NCBI GenBank assembly: GCA_963777485.1
Contig: CAVZQP010000002.1
Coordinates: forward strand, 1,302,001-1,366,000
From: Bog-473 sp963777485
GTDB taxonomy: Bacteria; Actinomycetota; Acidimicrobiia; Acidimicrobiales; RAAP-2
Reading direction: 5' to 3'
DNA length: 64,000 bases
Part shown: one piece after another, positions 53,026 through 63,638 of the stretch
Layout: every line of letters begins with the position of its first letter
How positions within the stretch are numbered: the first letter of the stretch is position 1
Translations under genes and position numbers: made by a program
Notes under the pieces: generated by a model
Told to the model about the DNA's origin: nothing
Seen by the model: the letters and a program-made list of their open reading frames with translations, nothing else
Databases searched by the model: none

Positions 53026-53544
53026 GTGACGTTGGCCGCCCGCGTCTTCGCCGCCTCGCATCTGACGGGCACGTTCGTCCTGCGCTCGGGGCGCAGGGCC
53101 GACCACTACTTCGACAAGTACCGCTTCGAGTCGGACCCGGCCCTGCTGGCCGACATCGTCGCCGCCCTGGTGCCCCTCGTGCCCCCGGACGTCGAGGGCC
53201 TGGCGGGGATGGAGCTCGGTGGCGTGCCGATCACCACGATGCTCTCGTCGGTCACCCGGCTGCCGGCGTACTTCGTGCGCAAGGAGCCCAAGAGATACGG
53301 CACGGAGAAGGTGTGCGAGGGCGGCGACGTCGAAGGGCGACGGCTGCTGATCATCGAGGACGTCGTCACGACGGGCGGTCAGATCGTGCTCTCGGCCCAG
53401 GACCTGCGCGCCGAGGGCGCGATCGTCGAGCACGCGCTGTGTGTGATCGACCGGGAGGGCGGCGGTGCCGACGTGGTCGCCGCCGAGGGGATCGAGCTGC
53501 GGGCGCTCTTCACCATGCGGGACCTGGAGCAGTTCCGGGCCTAG
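53026..53544 (+). CDS. pyrE: Orotate phosphoribosyltransferase
   Basis: A 172-aa type I PRTase joining orotate to PRPP to give OMP in pyrimidine synthesis. SGRRADHYFDKYRFE, GMELGGVPITTMLS and FVRKEPKRYGTEKVCEG (catalytic loop with Lys/His-type residues) are present. The PRPP motif is LLIIEDVVTTGGQ. GTG 53026 and ATG 53017 are both possible; CAGAAT lies 7 nt before the GTG. A perfect inverted repeat lies 55 nt after the stop. Confidence 0.92.
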   Translation: MTLAARVFAASHLTGTFVLRSGRRADHYFDKYRFESDPALLADIVAALVPLVPPDVEGLAGMELGGVPITTMLSSVTRLPAYFVRKEPKRYGTEKVCEGGDVEGRRLLIIEDVVTTGGQIVLSAQDLRAEGAIVEHALCVIDREGGGADVVAAEGIELRALFTMRDLEQFRA

Positions 53545-53598
53545 GCGTACTCGGCGTCCGGCTCGAGCTCGGGCGCGTCGGGCTTCTCCAGCTCGGAC

Positions 53599-53655
53599 GC
53601 CCATTTCGACAACGATTGTCGAAATGGGCCGTAGAGGCCCGCTAGGGTCCCCGGC
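53599..53655 (+). promoter_or_regulatory. Fur-family operator and leaderless promoter of the HiPIP-like gene
   Basis: A perfect 14-bp inverted repeat (arms 53599-53612 and 53616-53629, centre CGA) has the core TTTCGACAA-N3-TTGTCGAAA. TAGGGT (53643-53648) follows, then 7 nt to GTG 53656. A closely similar palindrome precedes the Fur-type gene, implying shared control. It could also help end pyrE transcription. Confidence 0.8.
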
Positions 53656-53907
53656 GTGTCCGACTACACGATTCCCGAGCCAGAGCCCCAGGAGATCGAC
53701 GAGCAGAACGCCATGGAGCTCGCCCACATGGTGGACTTCAACGTCCTCCGTGGCCATCCCTCAGGCGACGAGCGCTGCGACAACTGCCGCTACTACCTCG
53801 ACGAGACCAAGGATCTCTCGTACTGCTGGCATTCGAAGGTCCGCATCCTGGTGGGTGGGAACTGGTGGTGCCAGTGGTGGGAGGAGATCCCAGCGGAGGG
53901 GGTCTGA
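53656..53907 (+). CDS. HiPIP-like four-cysteine small protein
   Basis: An 83-aa acidic protein without a signal peptide. Four Cys (41, 44, 57, 72) sit in CDNCRYY, SYCWH and NWWCQWWEE. C-x2-C-(N)C-x-[YF]Y ... C ... W-C-x-x-W is the layout of high-potential iron-sulfur proteins, which bind one [4Fe-4S] cluster in a hydrophobic pocket. Known HiPIPs are usually exported and mainly from proteobacteria, so a cytoplasmic actinobacterial form is unusual. The start is GTG 53656, leaderless, directly under a Fur-type palindrome. Zinc binding is the main alternative. Confidence 0.65.
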   Translation: MSDYTIPEPEPQEIDEQNAMELAHMVDFNVLRGHPSGDERCDNCRYYLDETKDLSYCWHSKVRILVGGNWWCQWWEEIPAEGV

Positions 53908-53934
53908 CGTGGCTCGCGGCAGGTGGCAGCCTGA

Positions 53935-53986
53935 TTTCGACAATCGTTGTCAAAAAGAGTCTTGTGGCCGCTAGGGTAACGACGCG
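53935..53986 (+). promoter_or_regulatory. Fur-family operator and promoter of the Fur/PerR gene
   Basis: TTTCGACAA-TCG-TTGTCAAAA (53935-53955) is a near-perfect palindrome matching the one at 53604. The -10 TAGGGT (53972-53977) in the same GCTAGGGT context lies 9 nt before ATG 53987. This suggests autoregulation. Confidence 0.78.
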
Positions 53987-54442
53987 ATGCAATCACCCGA
54001 CGCACTGACGGACCTGTTCCGGGCGAACGGCCGCAAGATCACGGCGCAACGCCAGTGCATCTTCCGCGCCCTCGAGGGGGACGTCACCCACCCCTCGGCC
54101 GAGCGGGTCTACGAGAAGGTGCGCCTCGACATGCCCAACGTCTCGCTCAAGACCGTCTACCAGACCCTCAACGACCTGGCCGAGCTCGGCGCCATCTCGA
54201 TGCTCGACGTCGGCACCGGCTCCGCCCGCTTCGATCCCAACGTCGAGACGCCGCACCACCACCTGGTCTGCCGCTCGTGCGGCAAGGTGCGCGACCTGGC
54301 CGCGGACTTTCCGGGCCTCACCGTGTCCCGTCGGGCCGCCAAGGGCTTCGCGGTCGACAGTGCCGAGGTCGTCTTCCGCGGGCTCTGTGACGAGTGCCGG
54401 GCAATGGCGCGGCCGGTCAAGACGGCGTCACAGATCTCGTAG
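53987..54442 (+). CDS. Fur family metalloregulator (PerR-like)
   Basis: A 151-aa repressor. The winged helix shows RKITAQRQCIFRALEGDVTH, SAERVYEKVRLDMPNVSLKT and VYQTLNDLAELG. The metal region is TPHHHLVCRSCGKVRDLA, with a second CDEC pair, giving the structural Cys4 zinc site seen in PerR/Fur. It is followed 44 nt later by rubrerythrin, a peroxide-reducing protein, so a PerR-type role is likely; iron sensing cannot be excluded. It probably binds the two GACAA-N3-TTGTC palindromes here. Confidence 0.9.
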   Translation: MQSPDALTDLFRANGRKITAQRQCIFRALEGDVTHPSAERVYEKVRLDMPNVSLKTVYQTLNDLAELGAISMLDVGTGSARFDPNVETPHHHLVCRSCGKVRDLAADFPGLTVSRRAAKGFAVDSAEVVFRGLCDECRAMARPVKTASQIS

Positions 54443-54486
54443 TAAGCAGATCACCAGATCAGAGAAAGAGAAAGGTACGAACAGCC

Positions 54487-54909
<423 letters not shown>

Positions 54910-54914
54910 CGGCG

Positions 54915-55541
54915 GTGGACGGCGGCGCGGTGCGCGACCTGACGCTCGACGACGTCCTGGACCTGCGCGCCTATGAGCGGGTGCGCGGCGACTACCGGGC
55001 CAAGGTCATTGCGATGAAGAAGAACCGCCGCGTCGCGCTCGGGCCGATCATGACGCTCGTGTTCGAGTGCCTGGACACGGTGCGCTTCCAGGTCCAGGAG
55101 ATGGCGCGGGTGGAGAAGATCATCAGCGACGAGGGGATCCAGACCGAGCTCGACATCTACAACCGGCTGCTGCCGGCGCCGGGTGAGCTGTCGGCCACGC
55201 TCCTGATCGAGCTCACCACCGAGGCCGACCTCCGGGAGTGGCTGCCCAAACTCGTGGGGATCGAGGCGCAGCTGGGCGTGGCGCTCGACGGTGACGTGGT
55301 CCTGAGTGTGCCCGAGGCCGACCATGCCGCCGCCCTGTCCCGCGAGGAGATCACCCCGGCGGTCCACTACCTGCGGTTCCCCTTCTCCGACAGGCAGGTG
55401 GAGGCCTTCGCGACGGCCCCGGAGGTCGCGTTGGTGTCCGAGCACCCGGCCTACCCCGCCCGGACCGCGCTGGCGCCGGCGGTCCGCGAGGAGCTGCTCG
55501 GGGACCTGTTGGGGACAACAAAGCCTCTATCCATCGCCTGA
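54915..55541 (+). CDS. DUF3501 family protein
   Basis: About 208 aa. LTLDDVLDLRAYERVRGDYR, AKVIAMKKNRRVALGPIMTL and VFECLDTVRFQVQEMARVEK match DUF3501, as do ELDIYNRLLPAPGELSATLL and the later VHYLRFPF. The family has no known activity and is commonly found next to rubrerythrin, as here, where it begins 5 nt after that gene. Starts at GTG 54915 or GTG 54930 are possible. It is probably co-transcribed with the Fur-rubrerythrin genes and acts in oxidative stress. Confidence 0.87.
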   Translation: MDGGAVRDLTLDDVLDLRAYERVRGDYRAKVIAMKKNRRVALGPIMTLVFECLDTVRFQVQEMARVEKIISDEGIQTELDIYNRLLPAPGELSATLLIELTTEADLREWLPKLVGIEAQLGVALDGDVVLSVPEADHAAALSREEITPAVHYLRFPFSDRQVEAFATAPEVALVSEHPAYPARTALAPAVREELLGDLLGTTKPLSIA

Positions 55542-55566
55542 CCTGGGACAATTCTGTGCGCCACTC

Positions 55567-55596
55567 TTTACAGGCGCTCGAGAATTGAGCCATACT
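55567..55596 (+). promoter_or_regulatory. Candidate promoter of the whiB gene
   Basis: TTTACA (55567-55572) and CATACT (55591-55596) are 18 nt apart in a locally AT-rich stretch. The leader to the ATG at 55703 is about 100 nt, with a GAGGAAG ribosome-binding site. Confidence 0.55.
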
Positions 55597-55702
55597 CTTC
55601 GTTCGCCGAAATCGGAGCTGATGCCTCCGGTCCCCGGACCGAAAGGGCCTCCGACCAGGGCGAACGTCAGTATCCGCCTTTCACCATGAGGAAGTGTTCC
55701 CG

Positions 55703-55942
55703 ATGACCGCCACCCTGTGGCGCAAGCAAGCCGCCTGCCGGGGCCTCGACGTCGAGGTCTTCTACCCGGCCTCCGAGGACGAGGCCGACTCGGCCGAGGC
55801 CAAGGCTGTTTGCGCCGAATGCCCGGTTCGCCAGCTGTGCCTCGAGCACGCTCTGGCCCACCGCGAGCGTGAGGGTGTCTGGGGCGGCACGACCGAGCGG
55901 GAGCGCCGGCGGATCGTGCGCCAGCGGCGCAAGTCGGCCTGA
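55703..55942 (+). CDS. WhiB family iron-sulfur transcription factor
   Basis: A 79-aa protein with the WhiB cluster ligands Cys12, Cys37, Cys40 and Cys46 (C-x24-C-x2-C-x5-C). The turn motif GVWGGTTERERR and a basic C-terminal tail RRIVRQRRK follow. It binds [4Fe-4S] and acts with the sigma factor. WhiB proteins occur only in actinobacteria and their phages, which supports the taxonomic call. ATG 55703 follows GAGGAAG; GTG 55694 overlaps that site. Confidence 0.94.
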   Translation: MTATLWRKQAACRGLDVEVFYPASEDEADSAEAKAVCAECPVRQLCLEHALAHREREGVWGGTTERERRRIVRQRRKSA

Positions 55943-55957
55943 CCCGGCCGGCCCTCC

Positions 55958-57778
55958 CTACTTCTTCGGCTTCCCCTTCACCGTCGTCGGCGTCCTGGGC
56001 GACGCTTGCGTCGTCGCGCCCGGCGTGCAGGGGAAGGGGTTCCACGGCTCCTTCTGGGTGTTCGTGTAGACGTCGGGCGGGATCGTCGTCGTGGTGGTCG
56101 TCGTCGGCCCGGTCGGCACCGTCGTGGCCGTGCCGGAGTTCCCGGCGTGGCCCGGGTTGGACGGGGTCGAGACGATCAGCGACGTCCCTGCGACGAGCAG
56201 TTGGACCGTCGAGCCGCTGAGGCTGGGGTCGGCCACCATCGTCACCGGGCCGCGCAACTCCGCGTTCAGCGTCTGCGCCGCCTGGAGGCCGGCGGGGCCG
56301 TAGAGGATCTCGGAGCTCGTGCCGCTGAGGGGGCTCGCCGCGTTCGCGACCTCGCCGGTCGTGAAGCCGTCGAGGCGCAGCGTTGCGGACACGAGTCCCG
56401 CCAGCGCACTGGCCTGGTCGCTCGACGCGTTGAGGACGTCGACGTTCACCTGGTGGTGGGGCAGCGTCGTGGTCGTCGTGGTGGGGGTGCTCTTCCCGCC
56501 CTTGGCCGTACGTACGACGGGCGGGGCGGGCGGGGCGGTGCCGATGGCATTGAACGCGCCGATCATGCTCAGGGCGTAGGGCTGGGCCATCTGGAGCACG
56601 TCGGCACCGCCGTCAGTGACGAACGCCGTCACCGGCAGCGTCTCGGTGATGAGGTGTGACGACTGCAGGCCCCGGAAGTCCTCGGCTATGTGGAAGAGCT
56701 CGCTCTCGGTCAGCGTGTCGTCGATCGTCAGGTGGCCGACGGACGCGCCGATGAACGAGTTGATGGCTAACGGGTCGGTGATGGACGTGTTGACCTTCGC
56801 GAGCACGGCGCGGAAGAACCCGTCCTGGCGCTGGATGCGGCTGAAGTCCGACAGCCCGTCGCCCTCCCAGTAGCCGTTCGAGTTCATGTAGTTGAGGTGG
56901 CGGCTGCGCACGAGCTGGAGCGCGACCGTGCCGTTGACCGTCTGGCAGCCCGTCTGGGTCACGTCGAGGCCGGTGTAGGCGTCCTTGACCGCAGTGGGGA
57001 AGTCCATGGTGATGCCCCCCAGCGCGTTGACCATGTCCGAGAAGCCGGGGAAGTCGACGGCGATGTAGTGGTTGATCTGGATGCCCAGATCCTTCTCGAT
57101 CGTCCGGATGAGCAGGTCCGGGCCGGAGTCGTAGGCCGCGTTGATCCGGTTCATGCCCGAGATGCCGTTGTCGTTGCCGGGGATGTCGACCCACAGGTCA
57201 CGGGGGATGGACAGGACCGTCACCGTCTTCGCGGCGGGGTTGAAGCGGGCGACCATGGTGACGTCGCTGCGTTGGCCCCCGGCATTTGCTTCGTTTCCGA
57301 TCTCGTTGGACAGGGTCGAGTTGTTGCCGACGAAGGCACGCGAGTCGGAGCCGACGAGCAGGACGTTGAACGGCTTCAGGGGGTCGGCCGACTGGGTCAC
57401 CAGGTGCCGGGAATGGATCTTCTTGATCTGGTCGTAGCGGTACTGGGCGTAGAAGTAGATGCCGCCGAGCCCGAGGCCGGCCAGGACCACGATCGTGCAC
57501 AGGGCCCAGATGCTGCGGCGGCGCCAGCGGTGCTTGTGCTTGGCCTCCTTCCGCGCCGCCTTGTGCTCCGCCTTGTGCGCTTGGCGCAGCTCGGCCTGGA
57601 GGTCGGCGCGCGACCGGGCCGCCGCCGCGCTCGAAGCGTCGAGGTCGCCCGGCGGCGGCGCGTCGCCCGCCGTGACGGCATGGGGCGGTTCCGGCGCGGC
57701 TGCTTCCCCCGAGGCCTCGCCCGGATCGTCGGGCGGTGTCGGCGCGCTTTCGGGCGGCTCTGATGCGTCGGGGGTCAA
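55958..57778 (-). CDS. LytR-CpsA-Psr (LCP) family cell-wall polymer ligase
   Basis: A 606-aa membrane-anchored protein. A long charged cytoplasmic start precedes one helix (about 88-110). The LCP domain shows FNVLLVGSDSRAFV, RSDVTMVARFNPAAKTVTVL, SIPRDLWVDIPG and MNRINAAYDSGPDLLIRTIE, then GGITMDFPTAVKD. A LytR_C domain (about 440-530) begins VNVDVLNASSDQASALAGLV, followed by a Thr/Pro-rich tail. LCP enzymes attach lipid-linked glycopolymers to peptidoglycan, which fits a polysaccharide-producing cell. TTG 57778 is the only early start, with TATTTT 7 nt upstream. Confidence 0.93.
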   Translation of the reverse strand: MTPDASEPPESAPTPPDDPGEASGEAAAPEPPHAVTAGDAPPPGDLDASSAAAARSRADLQAELRQAHKAEHKAARKEAKHKHRWRRRSIWALCTIVVLAGLGLGGIYFYAQYRYDQIKKIHSRHLVTQSADPLKPFNVLLVGSDSRAFVGNNSTLSNEIGNEANAGGQRSDVTMVARFNPAAKTVTVLSIPRDLWVDIPGNDNGISGMNRINAAYDSGPDLLIRTIEKDLGIQINHYIAVDFPGFSDMVNALGGITMDFPTAVKDAYTGLDVTQTGCQTVNGTVALQLVRSRHLNYMNSNGYWEGDGLSDFSRIQRQDGFFRAVLAKVNTSITDPLAINSFIGASVGHLTIDDTLTESELFHIAEDFRGLQSSHLITETLPVTAFVTDGGADVLQMAQPYALSMIGAFNAIGTAPPAPPVVRTAKGGKSTPTTTTTTLPHHQVNVDVLNASSDQASALAGLVSATLRLDGFTTGEVANAASPLSGTSSEILYGPAGLQAAQTLNAELRGPVTMVADPSLSGSTVQLLVAGTSLIVSTPSNPGHAGNSGTATTVPTGPTTTTTTTIPPDVYTNTQKEPWNPFPCTPGATTQASPRTPTTVKGKPKK

Positions 57779-57785
57779 GAGTTAG

Positions 57786-57821
57786 AAAATACCTGCCCGG
57801 AGGGTTCGATAGCCTGCGCCC
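57786..57821. promoter_or_regulatory. Divergent leaderless promoters (LCP / acyl-CoA dehydrogenase)
   Basis: On the minus strand TATTTT (57791-57786) lies 7 nt before the LCP TTG start. On the plus strand TAGCCT (57810-57815) lies 6 nt before GTG 57822. Both fit transcription starting at the start codon, and the two genes are only 43 nt apart. Confidence 0.55.
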
Positions 57822-59003
57822 GTGCATTTCGACCTTCCCGACGAATTGGCCGAGTTGCAGGCTTCGGTGCGACGCCTCGCGCAGGACAAAGTGAAGCCCC
57901 GCGCCCGGGCCATCGACAAGGAGAGCGCCTACCCGGCCGACCTCTTCGACGCGTTCCGGGACGCCGGCCTGCTCGGCCTGTGTATCCCGTCGGAGTACGG
58001 CGGCTCGGGGGCCGGGATCCTCGGCCTGGCGATCGCAGTGGAGGAGGTGGCCAAGTACTCGAACACCGCGGCGCTGATGCTCCTGTTGACCCGCCTGCCC
58101 ACCGGGCCGGTCATGATCGCCGGCACCGAGGAGCAGAAGAAGCAGTACCTGCCCGGCATCTGCGACGGCTCCCTGCGGGCGGCCTTCGGCCTGTCGGAGC
58201 CCCAGGCCGGGAGCGACGTCATGGGCATGCGCACGCGGGCCGTGCCCGACGAAGGCGCCGGTGGTGCGGGGGGCTGGGTCCTCAACGGCACCAAGTGCTG
58301 GATGTCGGGTGTGCGTGAGGCGGACTGGTACACCGTCTTCGCCAAGACTTCCGAGCCGACGAGCCGGGCCCACGACTCCGTCACGGCGTTCATCGTCGAG
58401 CGGGCGTGGGACGGCGTGGAGGTGGGCCGCACCGACCACAAGATGGGTGTGCGCGGCGTCGACACCGGCGAGCTGGTGCTGACCGACGTCCACGTCCCCG
58501 CCGAGAACGTCATCGGCGAGGTCGGCGGCTTCCGACTGGCCATGCTCGGCCTCAACGCGATGCGCCCGATCGTCGCCGCCCGGGGCATCGGGCTCGCCGA
58601 AGGCGCGCTGATGTACGCCACCGAGTACGTGCAGCAGCGCGCGGCGTTCGGCAAGACGATCGCGGATTTTCAGGGGATCCAGTGGGAGATCGCGAAGTGT
58701 GCGGTCGACATCGAAGCGGCGCGCCTGCTCACGTACCGGGCCGCCGTCATGGCCGACGCCGGCAAGTTCACCAAGGAGTACGTGCCGTACCTGTCGATGG
58801 CCAAGTACCACGCGACCGAGCTCGCCGTGCGGGCCTCCTCGCTGGCGGTGCAGCTGCTGGGCGCGGCCGGGTACATGGAGGACCACCCCACGGAGCAGTG
58901 GTACCGCGACGCGAAACAGCTGACCATCGTCGAGGGCACGTCGCAGGTCCAGCTCGGCCTGATCGCCCGGGGTGTCCTCGACCACGACCTGTGGTGGGAC
59001 TGA
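57822..59003 (+). CDS. Acyl-CoA dehydrogenase
   Basis: A 393-aa FAD enzyme introducing the alpha-beta double bond in an acyl-CoA. LQASVRRLAQDKVKPRARAI starts the helical domain. FGLSEPQAGSDVMGMRTRA contacts FAD, MGVRGVDTGELVLTDVHVPA is the middle beta domain, and RAAFGKTIADFQGIQWEIA follows. The catalytic Glu is in IVEGTSQVQLG. Chain-length specificity cannot be read. An AMACR-type CoA transferase gene 2.2 kb downstream suggests branched-chain or sterol acyl-CoA metabolism, but the two are not in one operon. Confidence 0.94.
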   Translation: MHFDLPDELAELQASVRRLAQDKVKPRARAIDKESAYPADLFDAFRDAGLLGLCIPSEYGGSGAGILGLAIAVEEVAKYSNTAALMLLLTRLPTGPVMIAGTEEQKKQYLPGICDGSLRAAFGLSEPQAGSDVMGMRTRAVPDEGAGGAGGWVLNGTKCWMSGVREADWYTVFAKTSEPTSRAHDSVTAFIVERAWDGVEVGRTDHKMGVRGVDTGELVLTDVHVPAENVIGEVGGFRLAMLGLNAMRPIVAARGIGLAEGALMYATEYVQQRAAFGKTIADFQGIQWEIAKCAVDIEAARLLTYRAAVMADAGKFTKEYVPYLSMAKYHATELAVRASSLAVQLLGAAGYMEDHPTEQWYRDAKQLTIVEGTSQVQLGLIARGVLDHDLWWD

Positions 59004-59054
59004 GCCGGGCGGCTCGTGAGCGGATCGAGAGCGGGTCGTGACCGGGAGCCGCTC

Positions 59055-60140
<1,086 letters not shown>

Positions 60141-61248
60141 TCCGCCAGGCCCGTCTCGGCGAGTGGGCCGTCGGATCCAAAGCCGGTGAATCACCCGTGC
60201 ACAAGGCGATGACGCAGCCGCCGAACCCGCCCCCCGTCATCCGCGCGCCGAGGACACCGGGCCGGGCCAGCAGGTCCTCGACCAGTTCGTCGACAGCGGG
60301 GACCGAGACCCGGTAGTCGTTGGCCAGGCTGCGGTGACCCTCGCTCATGATCTCGCCGAGCGCGCCGAGGTTGCCCCGGGCCAGCACCTTCTCGGCCTCT
60401 CTCACGCGTGCGCATTCGGTCACGACGTGCCGTGCCCGCCGCCGCAGCACGGGATCGCGCAACTCGCTGAGGTCCCCCAACGTGCACAGGCCGAGCGGCC
60501 GGCCGAGCACCTGGGCCGCGCGCTCGCACTCGGCTCGGCGCGTGGCGTACGGCGAGTCCACGAGGAGGCGCGGCGACTCGCTGTGCACGATGACGAACTG
60601 CGCCTCGTCGGGGATCTTGACGTGATGTGTCTCGAGTGTGTGGAAGTCGATGTGCAGCGCGTGGTTCTGTTCGGCGCCCGCGATGGCGAGAGGGTCGAGG
60701 AGCCCGACGTGCGATCCGGCCAGTCGCTCTGCCTCCTGGCACGTGTGGGCGAGCGCGAGCGGGTCGTCGGGGTGGCCGAGCGCGAGCAACAGCGCCACCG
60801 AGAAGGCGGCGCTCGACGACAGGCCCGCACCCACCGGCAGCGTGCTGGTGACCCGCACGGCCCCGCCTGCCGAGGGGCGCTGCACCCGCAAGAGCGCGGA
60901 AGCCAGGTGCGAGTGGGCGGCCACTTGGCCCCAGGCCACGGTGCCGGCCGTGTCGAGGGCGATCTCGAGCGGCTCGTCCGGGAACTGGTCCGACTCGATG
61001 CCCACCAGGAAGCTCCCCGGCTTCGGGGTGAACGTGACCTCGGTCGCAAGGTCGATGGCGATCGGCAACGAGACCCCGCCGTTGTAGTCGGTATGGTCGC
61101 CGATGACGGTGACTCGTCCGGGTGCACGGGCCTTGGGCACGTGCGTCCAGCTTGTCCCAGCCGACGCCCGCGCCGGGGTTCGGCGTTTCGGTTCGCATCC
61201 GCTTGCCCCGGCTTGACCGCTGTGGGCGGCCCGGGTCACGATCCTGCG

Positions 61249-62433
61249 ATGGCCGAGGGAACACGGAGTGGCCCGCTGAGCGGGATAAAGATCATCGAGC
61301 TGGCGGGGATCGGGCCGGCGCCCTTCACCTGCATGATGCTGGCCGACGCCGGCGCCCAGGTGCTGCGCCTCGAACGGGCAGCCGCCGGTGCGGTGGAAGC
61401 GGGGGAGGAGTTCGAGAAGTCCGGGGCCGGCTCCTACTGGGACTTGCTGAACCGGTCTCGGTCGTCCGTCGGGATCGACCTCAAGAACGCCGACGCGCTC
61501 GAGCTCGTCCTCGGGTTGGTCGAGCAGGCGGACGGGCTGATCGAGGGGTTCCGACCCGGCGTGGCCGAACGGCTCGGCGTCGGGCCCGAGGACTGTTTCG
61601 CCCGCAACAAGCGCCTCGTCTACGGCCGCATGACCGGTTGGGGCCAGGACGGGCCGATGGCCTCGATGGCCGGGCACGACATCGACTACATCGCCATCGG
61701 GGGCGCGTTGTGGTCGCTCGGCCGTGCCGACTCCGCGCCGGTTCCGCCGCTCAACCTGGTCGGCGACTTCGGAGGCGGCGGCATGCTGCTGGCGTTCGGC
61801 ATGGTGGCCGCATTGCTGGAGGCCGCCCGCTCCGGTGAGGGCCAGGTCGTCGACGCGGCCATGGTCGACGGCGCCGCGTCATTGATGACGATGATCCACG
61901 CCTTTCACCGCCACGGTCTTTGGAACGACGAGCGCGGCGCCAACATGCTCGACACCGGCGCCCCTTTCTACGAGGTGTACGAGACGTCTGACGGCAAATG
62001 GATGGCGGTCGGTGGGATCGAGGCGCAGTTCTACGCCGAGTTGATCCGGGGGCTCGGACTGGAAGGCGACTCGTCGTTCCCTTCGCAGATGTCCCGCGAC
62101 CAGTGGTCGGCGATGAAGGCGCGCTTCGCCGAGATCTTCAAGTCGAAGACCCGCGATGAATGGTCCGCGATCTTCGACGGCACGGACGCCTGCGTTGTGC
62201 CGGTGCTGTCGCCGTGGGAGGCGCACCTCCACCCGCACAACATGGCGCGCTCGACGTTCGTCGAGGTCAACGGGACGGTGCAGCCCGCGCCCGCGCCCCG
62301 TTTTTCGCGCACACCATCGGCTATCTCCAAGCCGCCCTCGCCTCCGGGCGCCGACACGATCTCCGCGTTGGTCGAGTGGGGCGTGGCCGAGGACGCGGTG
62401 ACGAAGCTGCGCGAGTCGGGGGCGCTCAGTTAG
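61249..62433 (+). CDS. CaiB/BaiF CoA-transferase family protein (AMACR-like)
   Basis: A 394-aa class III CoA-transferase-fold protein. LSGIKIIELAGIGPAPFTCM and RSSVGIDLKNADALELVLGL are present, then YGRMTGWGQDGPMASMAGHD followed by IDYIAIGGAL with the catalytic Asp. GDFGGGGMLLAFGMVAALLE and VVDAAMVDGAASL complete the core. GHD-I-[DN]-Y is the alpha-methylacyl-CoA racemase form, which interconverts 2-methylacyl-CoA stereoisomers before beta-oxidation. ATG 61249 starts just 108 nt from the divergent galactokinase start. Confidence 0.9.
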   Translation: MAEGTRSGPLSGIKIIELAGIGPAPFTCMMLADAGAQVLRLERAAAGAVEAGEEFEKSGAGSYWDLLNRSRSSVGIDLKNADALELVLGLVEQADGLIEGFRPGVAERLGVGPEDCFARNKRLVYGRMTGWGQDGPMASMAGHDIDYIAIGGALWSLGRADSAPVPPLNLVGDFGGGGMLLAFGMVAALLEAARSGEGQVVDAAMVDGAASLMTMIHAFHRHGLWNDERGANMLDTGAPFYEVYETSDGKWMAVGGIEAQFYAELIRGLGLEGDSSFPSQMSRDQWSAMKARFAEIFKSKTRDEWSAIFDGTDACVVPVLSPWEAHLHPHNMARSTFVEVNGTVQPAPAPRFSRTPSAISKPPSPPGADTISALVEWGVAEDAVTKLRESGALS

Positions 62434-62451
62434 GGCTGGACACGCGGTCCG

Positions 62452-63084
62452 TCAGCACGCGCCGAAGGGATCGATCGGCGCAGTCGACTGCCCCTCCAGG
62501 ACCCATGAGTTCGAGGCCTCGTTCATGTACGCGGCCGGGCAGGCATCGGCGATCGCGATGATCGCTTCGCCGGGGCAGACCCCCGCCTCGTTGAGGCAAG
62601 TCATGCCTTCACGCCCCAGGGCGTAGCCGGGACATTCGAAGGTGAAGCCGGGATACGAGTACGCGGACAGATAGGCCACGGCTGCGGCGCAGCCCCAGAC
62701 GGACGCCTGTCCTCGAAGCGGCACCGCCCCCGGGGGTGAGGCCGGTGCGGCCGCTGCCGGCGCCGGCGCCGGTGCGGGGGGAGCGGTCGTCGTGGTGGCC
62801 GCCGCCGGAGCTTGTGGTGGGGCCTGTGGCGCCGTCGTAGATGTGGTCGTTGTCGTGGGTGGCACAGTCGTGGAGGTTGTGGTTGTCGCGCCGGCATGGG
62901 GTCGGCTCGACGGGCGGTGGAAGGCGGCCGACGCGGATGGGGACGAGGATGCGGATGTGCCCGATCTGTGTCCGGCGGTGTGACCGACGTTGGCGATCTG
63001 GACGGCGACAACGGTGCAGACGGCTACCAGCAAAATCGGCACCAGCCCGACGGCGCGGCTTCGCCGCGCCAAGGGGGAACGCAT
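62452..63084 (-). CDS. Secreted or anchored Thr/Pro-rich protein with Cys-rich C-terminal domain
   Basis: A 210-aa protein of unknown function. A basic start and hydrophobic helix (about 12-32) act as signal peptide or anchor. A Thr/Pro/Ala linker (about 60-118) resembles that of the glycoside-hydrolase protein at 3918. The C-terminal ~90 residues contain six Cys: WGCAAAVAYL, FECPGY, TCLNEAGVCPGEA, DACPAAYM and the final GAC, probably disulfide-bonded. I do not recognise a family. AGGAG lies 11 nt before the ATG. Confidence 0.75.
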   Translation of the reverse strand: MRSPLARRSRAVGLVPILLVAVCTVVAVQIANVGHTAGHRSGTSASSSPSASAAFHRPSSRPHAGATTTTSTTVPPTTTTTSTTAPQAPPQAPAAATTTTAPPAPAPAPAAAAPASPPGAVPLRGQASVWGCAAAVAYLSAYSYPGFTFECPGYALGREGMTCLNEAGVCPGEAIIAIADACPAAYMNEASNSWVLEGQSTAPIDPFGAC

Positions 63085-63638
63085 GGGGTGAGTGCTCCTG
63101 GGGTCCGGAACGTCTAGCTCGCGGTCACTACCCAGTCGGATCGAAGGGAATCGCTCAATTGCACATTCGCGGCAAATATGAAATGCGGGTGTTCGGAGGG
63201 CAACGCACCAGCGCCCAACCCCCGTGCTAATGAGGGTTTACGGGGGTTGCGTAGCGAGTTGGCGGCAATACTCATTGCGGATGCCGAGCCGGCCTCGGCC
63301 GGCTTCTTCTGAGCACATATGTCGAGGAAGGCGGGTGTCGCCCGAGCCCGTATACGCGGAGAAATGCGCGCCTCGTCCGCCGTTGTCTACGTGGACCAAC
63401 GGGTCACTCGCCCGGCGATATACGGCCCCCGGCCAGGGCCGTATGCAGTCGCGCCGGGGACGCCATTCTCGGTTCATATACAGCTGCACGAGCATGCGTG
63501 TGCCGGGTGCACAACGGGAGAGGTGCAGCCAGGAGGCGGCCAGAGAGTGCGGCCGCCGGGACGGATCGGGGCAGTAGCGGCCGGCCGGCGGAGCAAGTAG
63601 AAGATGCGGCCCGGTCGGGGCCGTCGGGGTGGCAGAGG
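63085..63638. other. Intergenic region with hairpins, no recognised gene
   Basis: About 550 bp. Short open frames have arginine-rich, non-protein-like composition. It holds a terminator-like hairpin (63288-63308) and a perfect 9-bp inverted repeat with a 7-nt loop (63420-63444, arms ATACGGCCC/GGGCCGTAT). No RNA family was recognised. Confidence 0.5.
63288..63308 (+). terminator. Possible Rho-independent terminator
   Basis: GCCGGCC-TC-GGCCGGC is followed by TTCTT on the plus strand. The loop is very short and the T-run weak. Confidence 0.4.
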
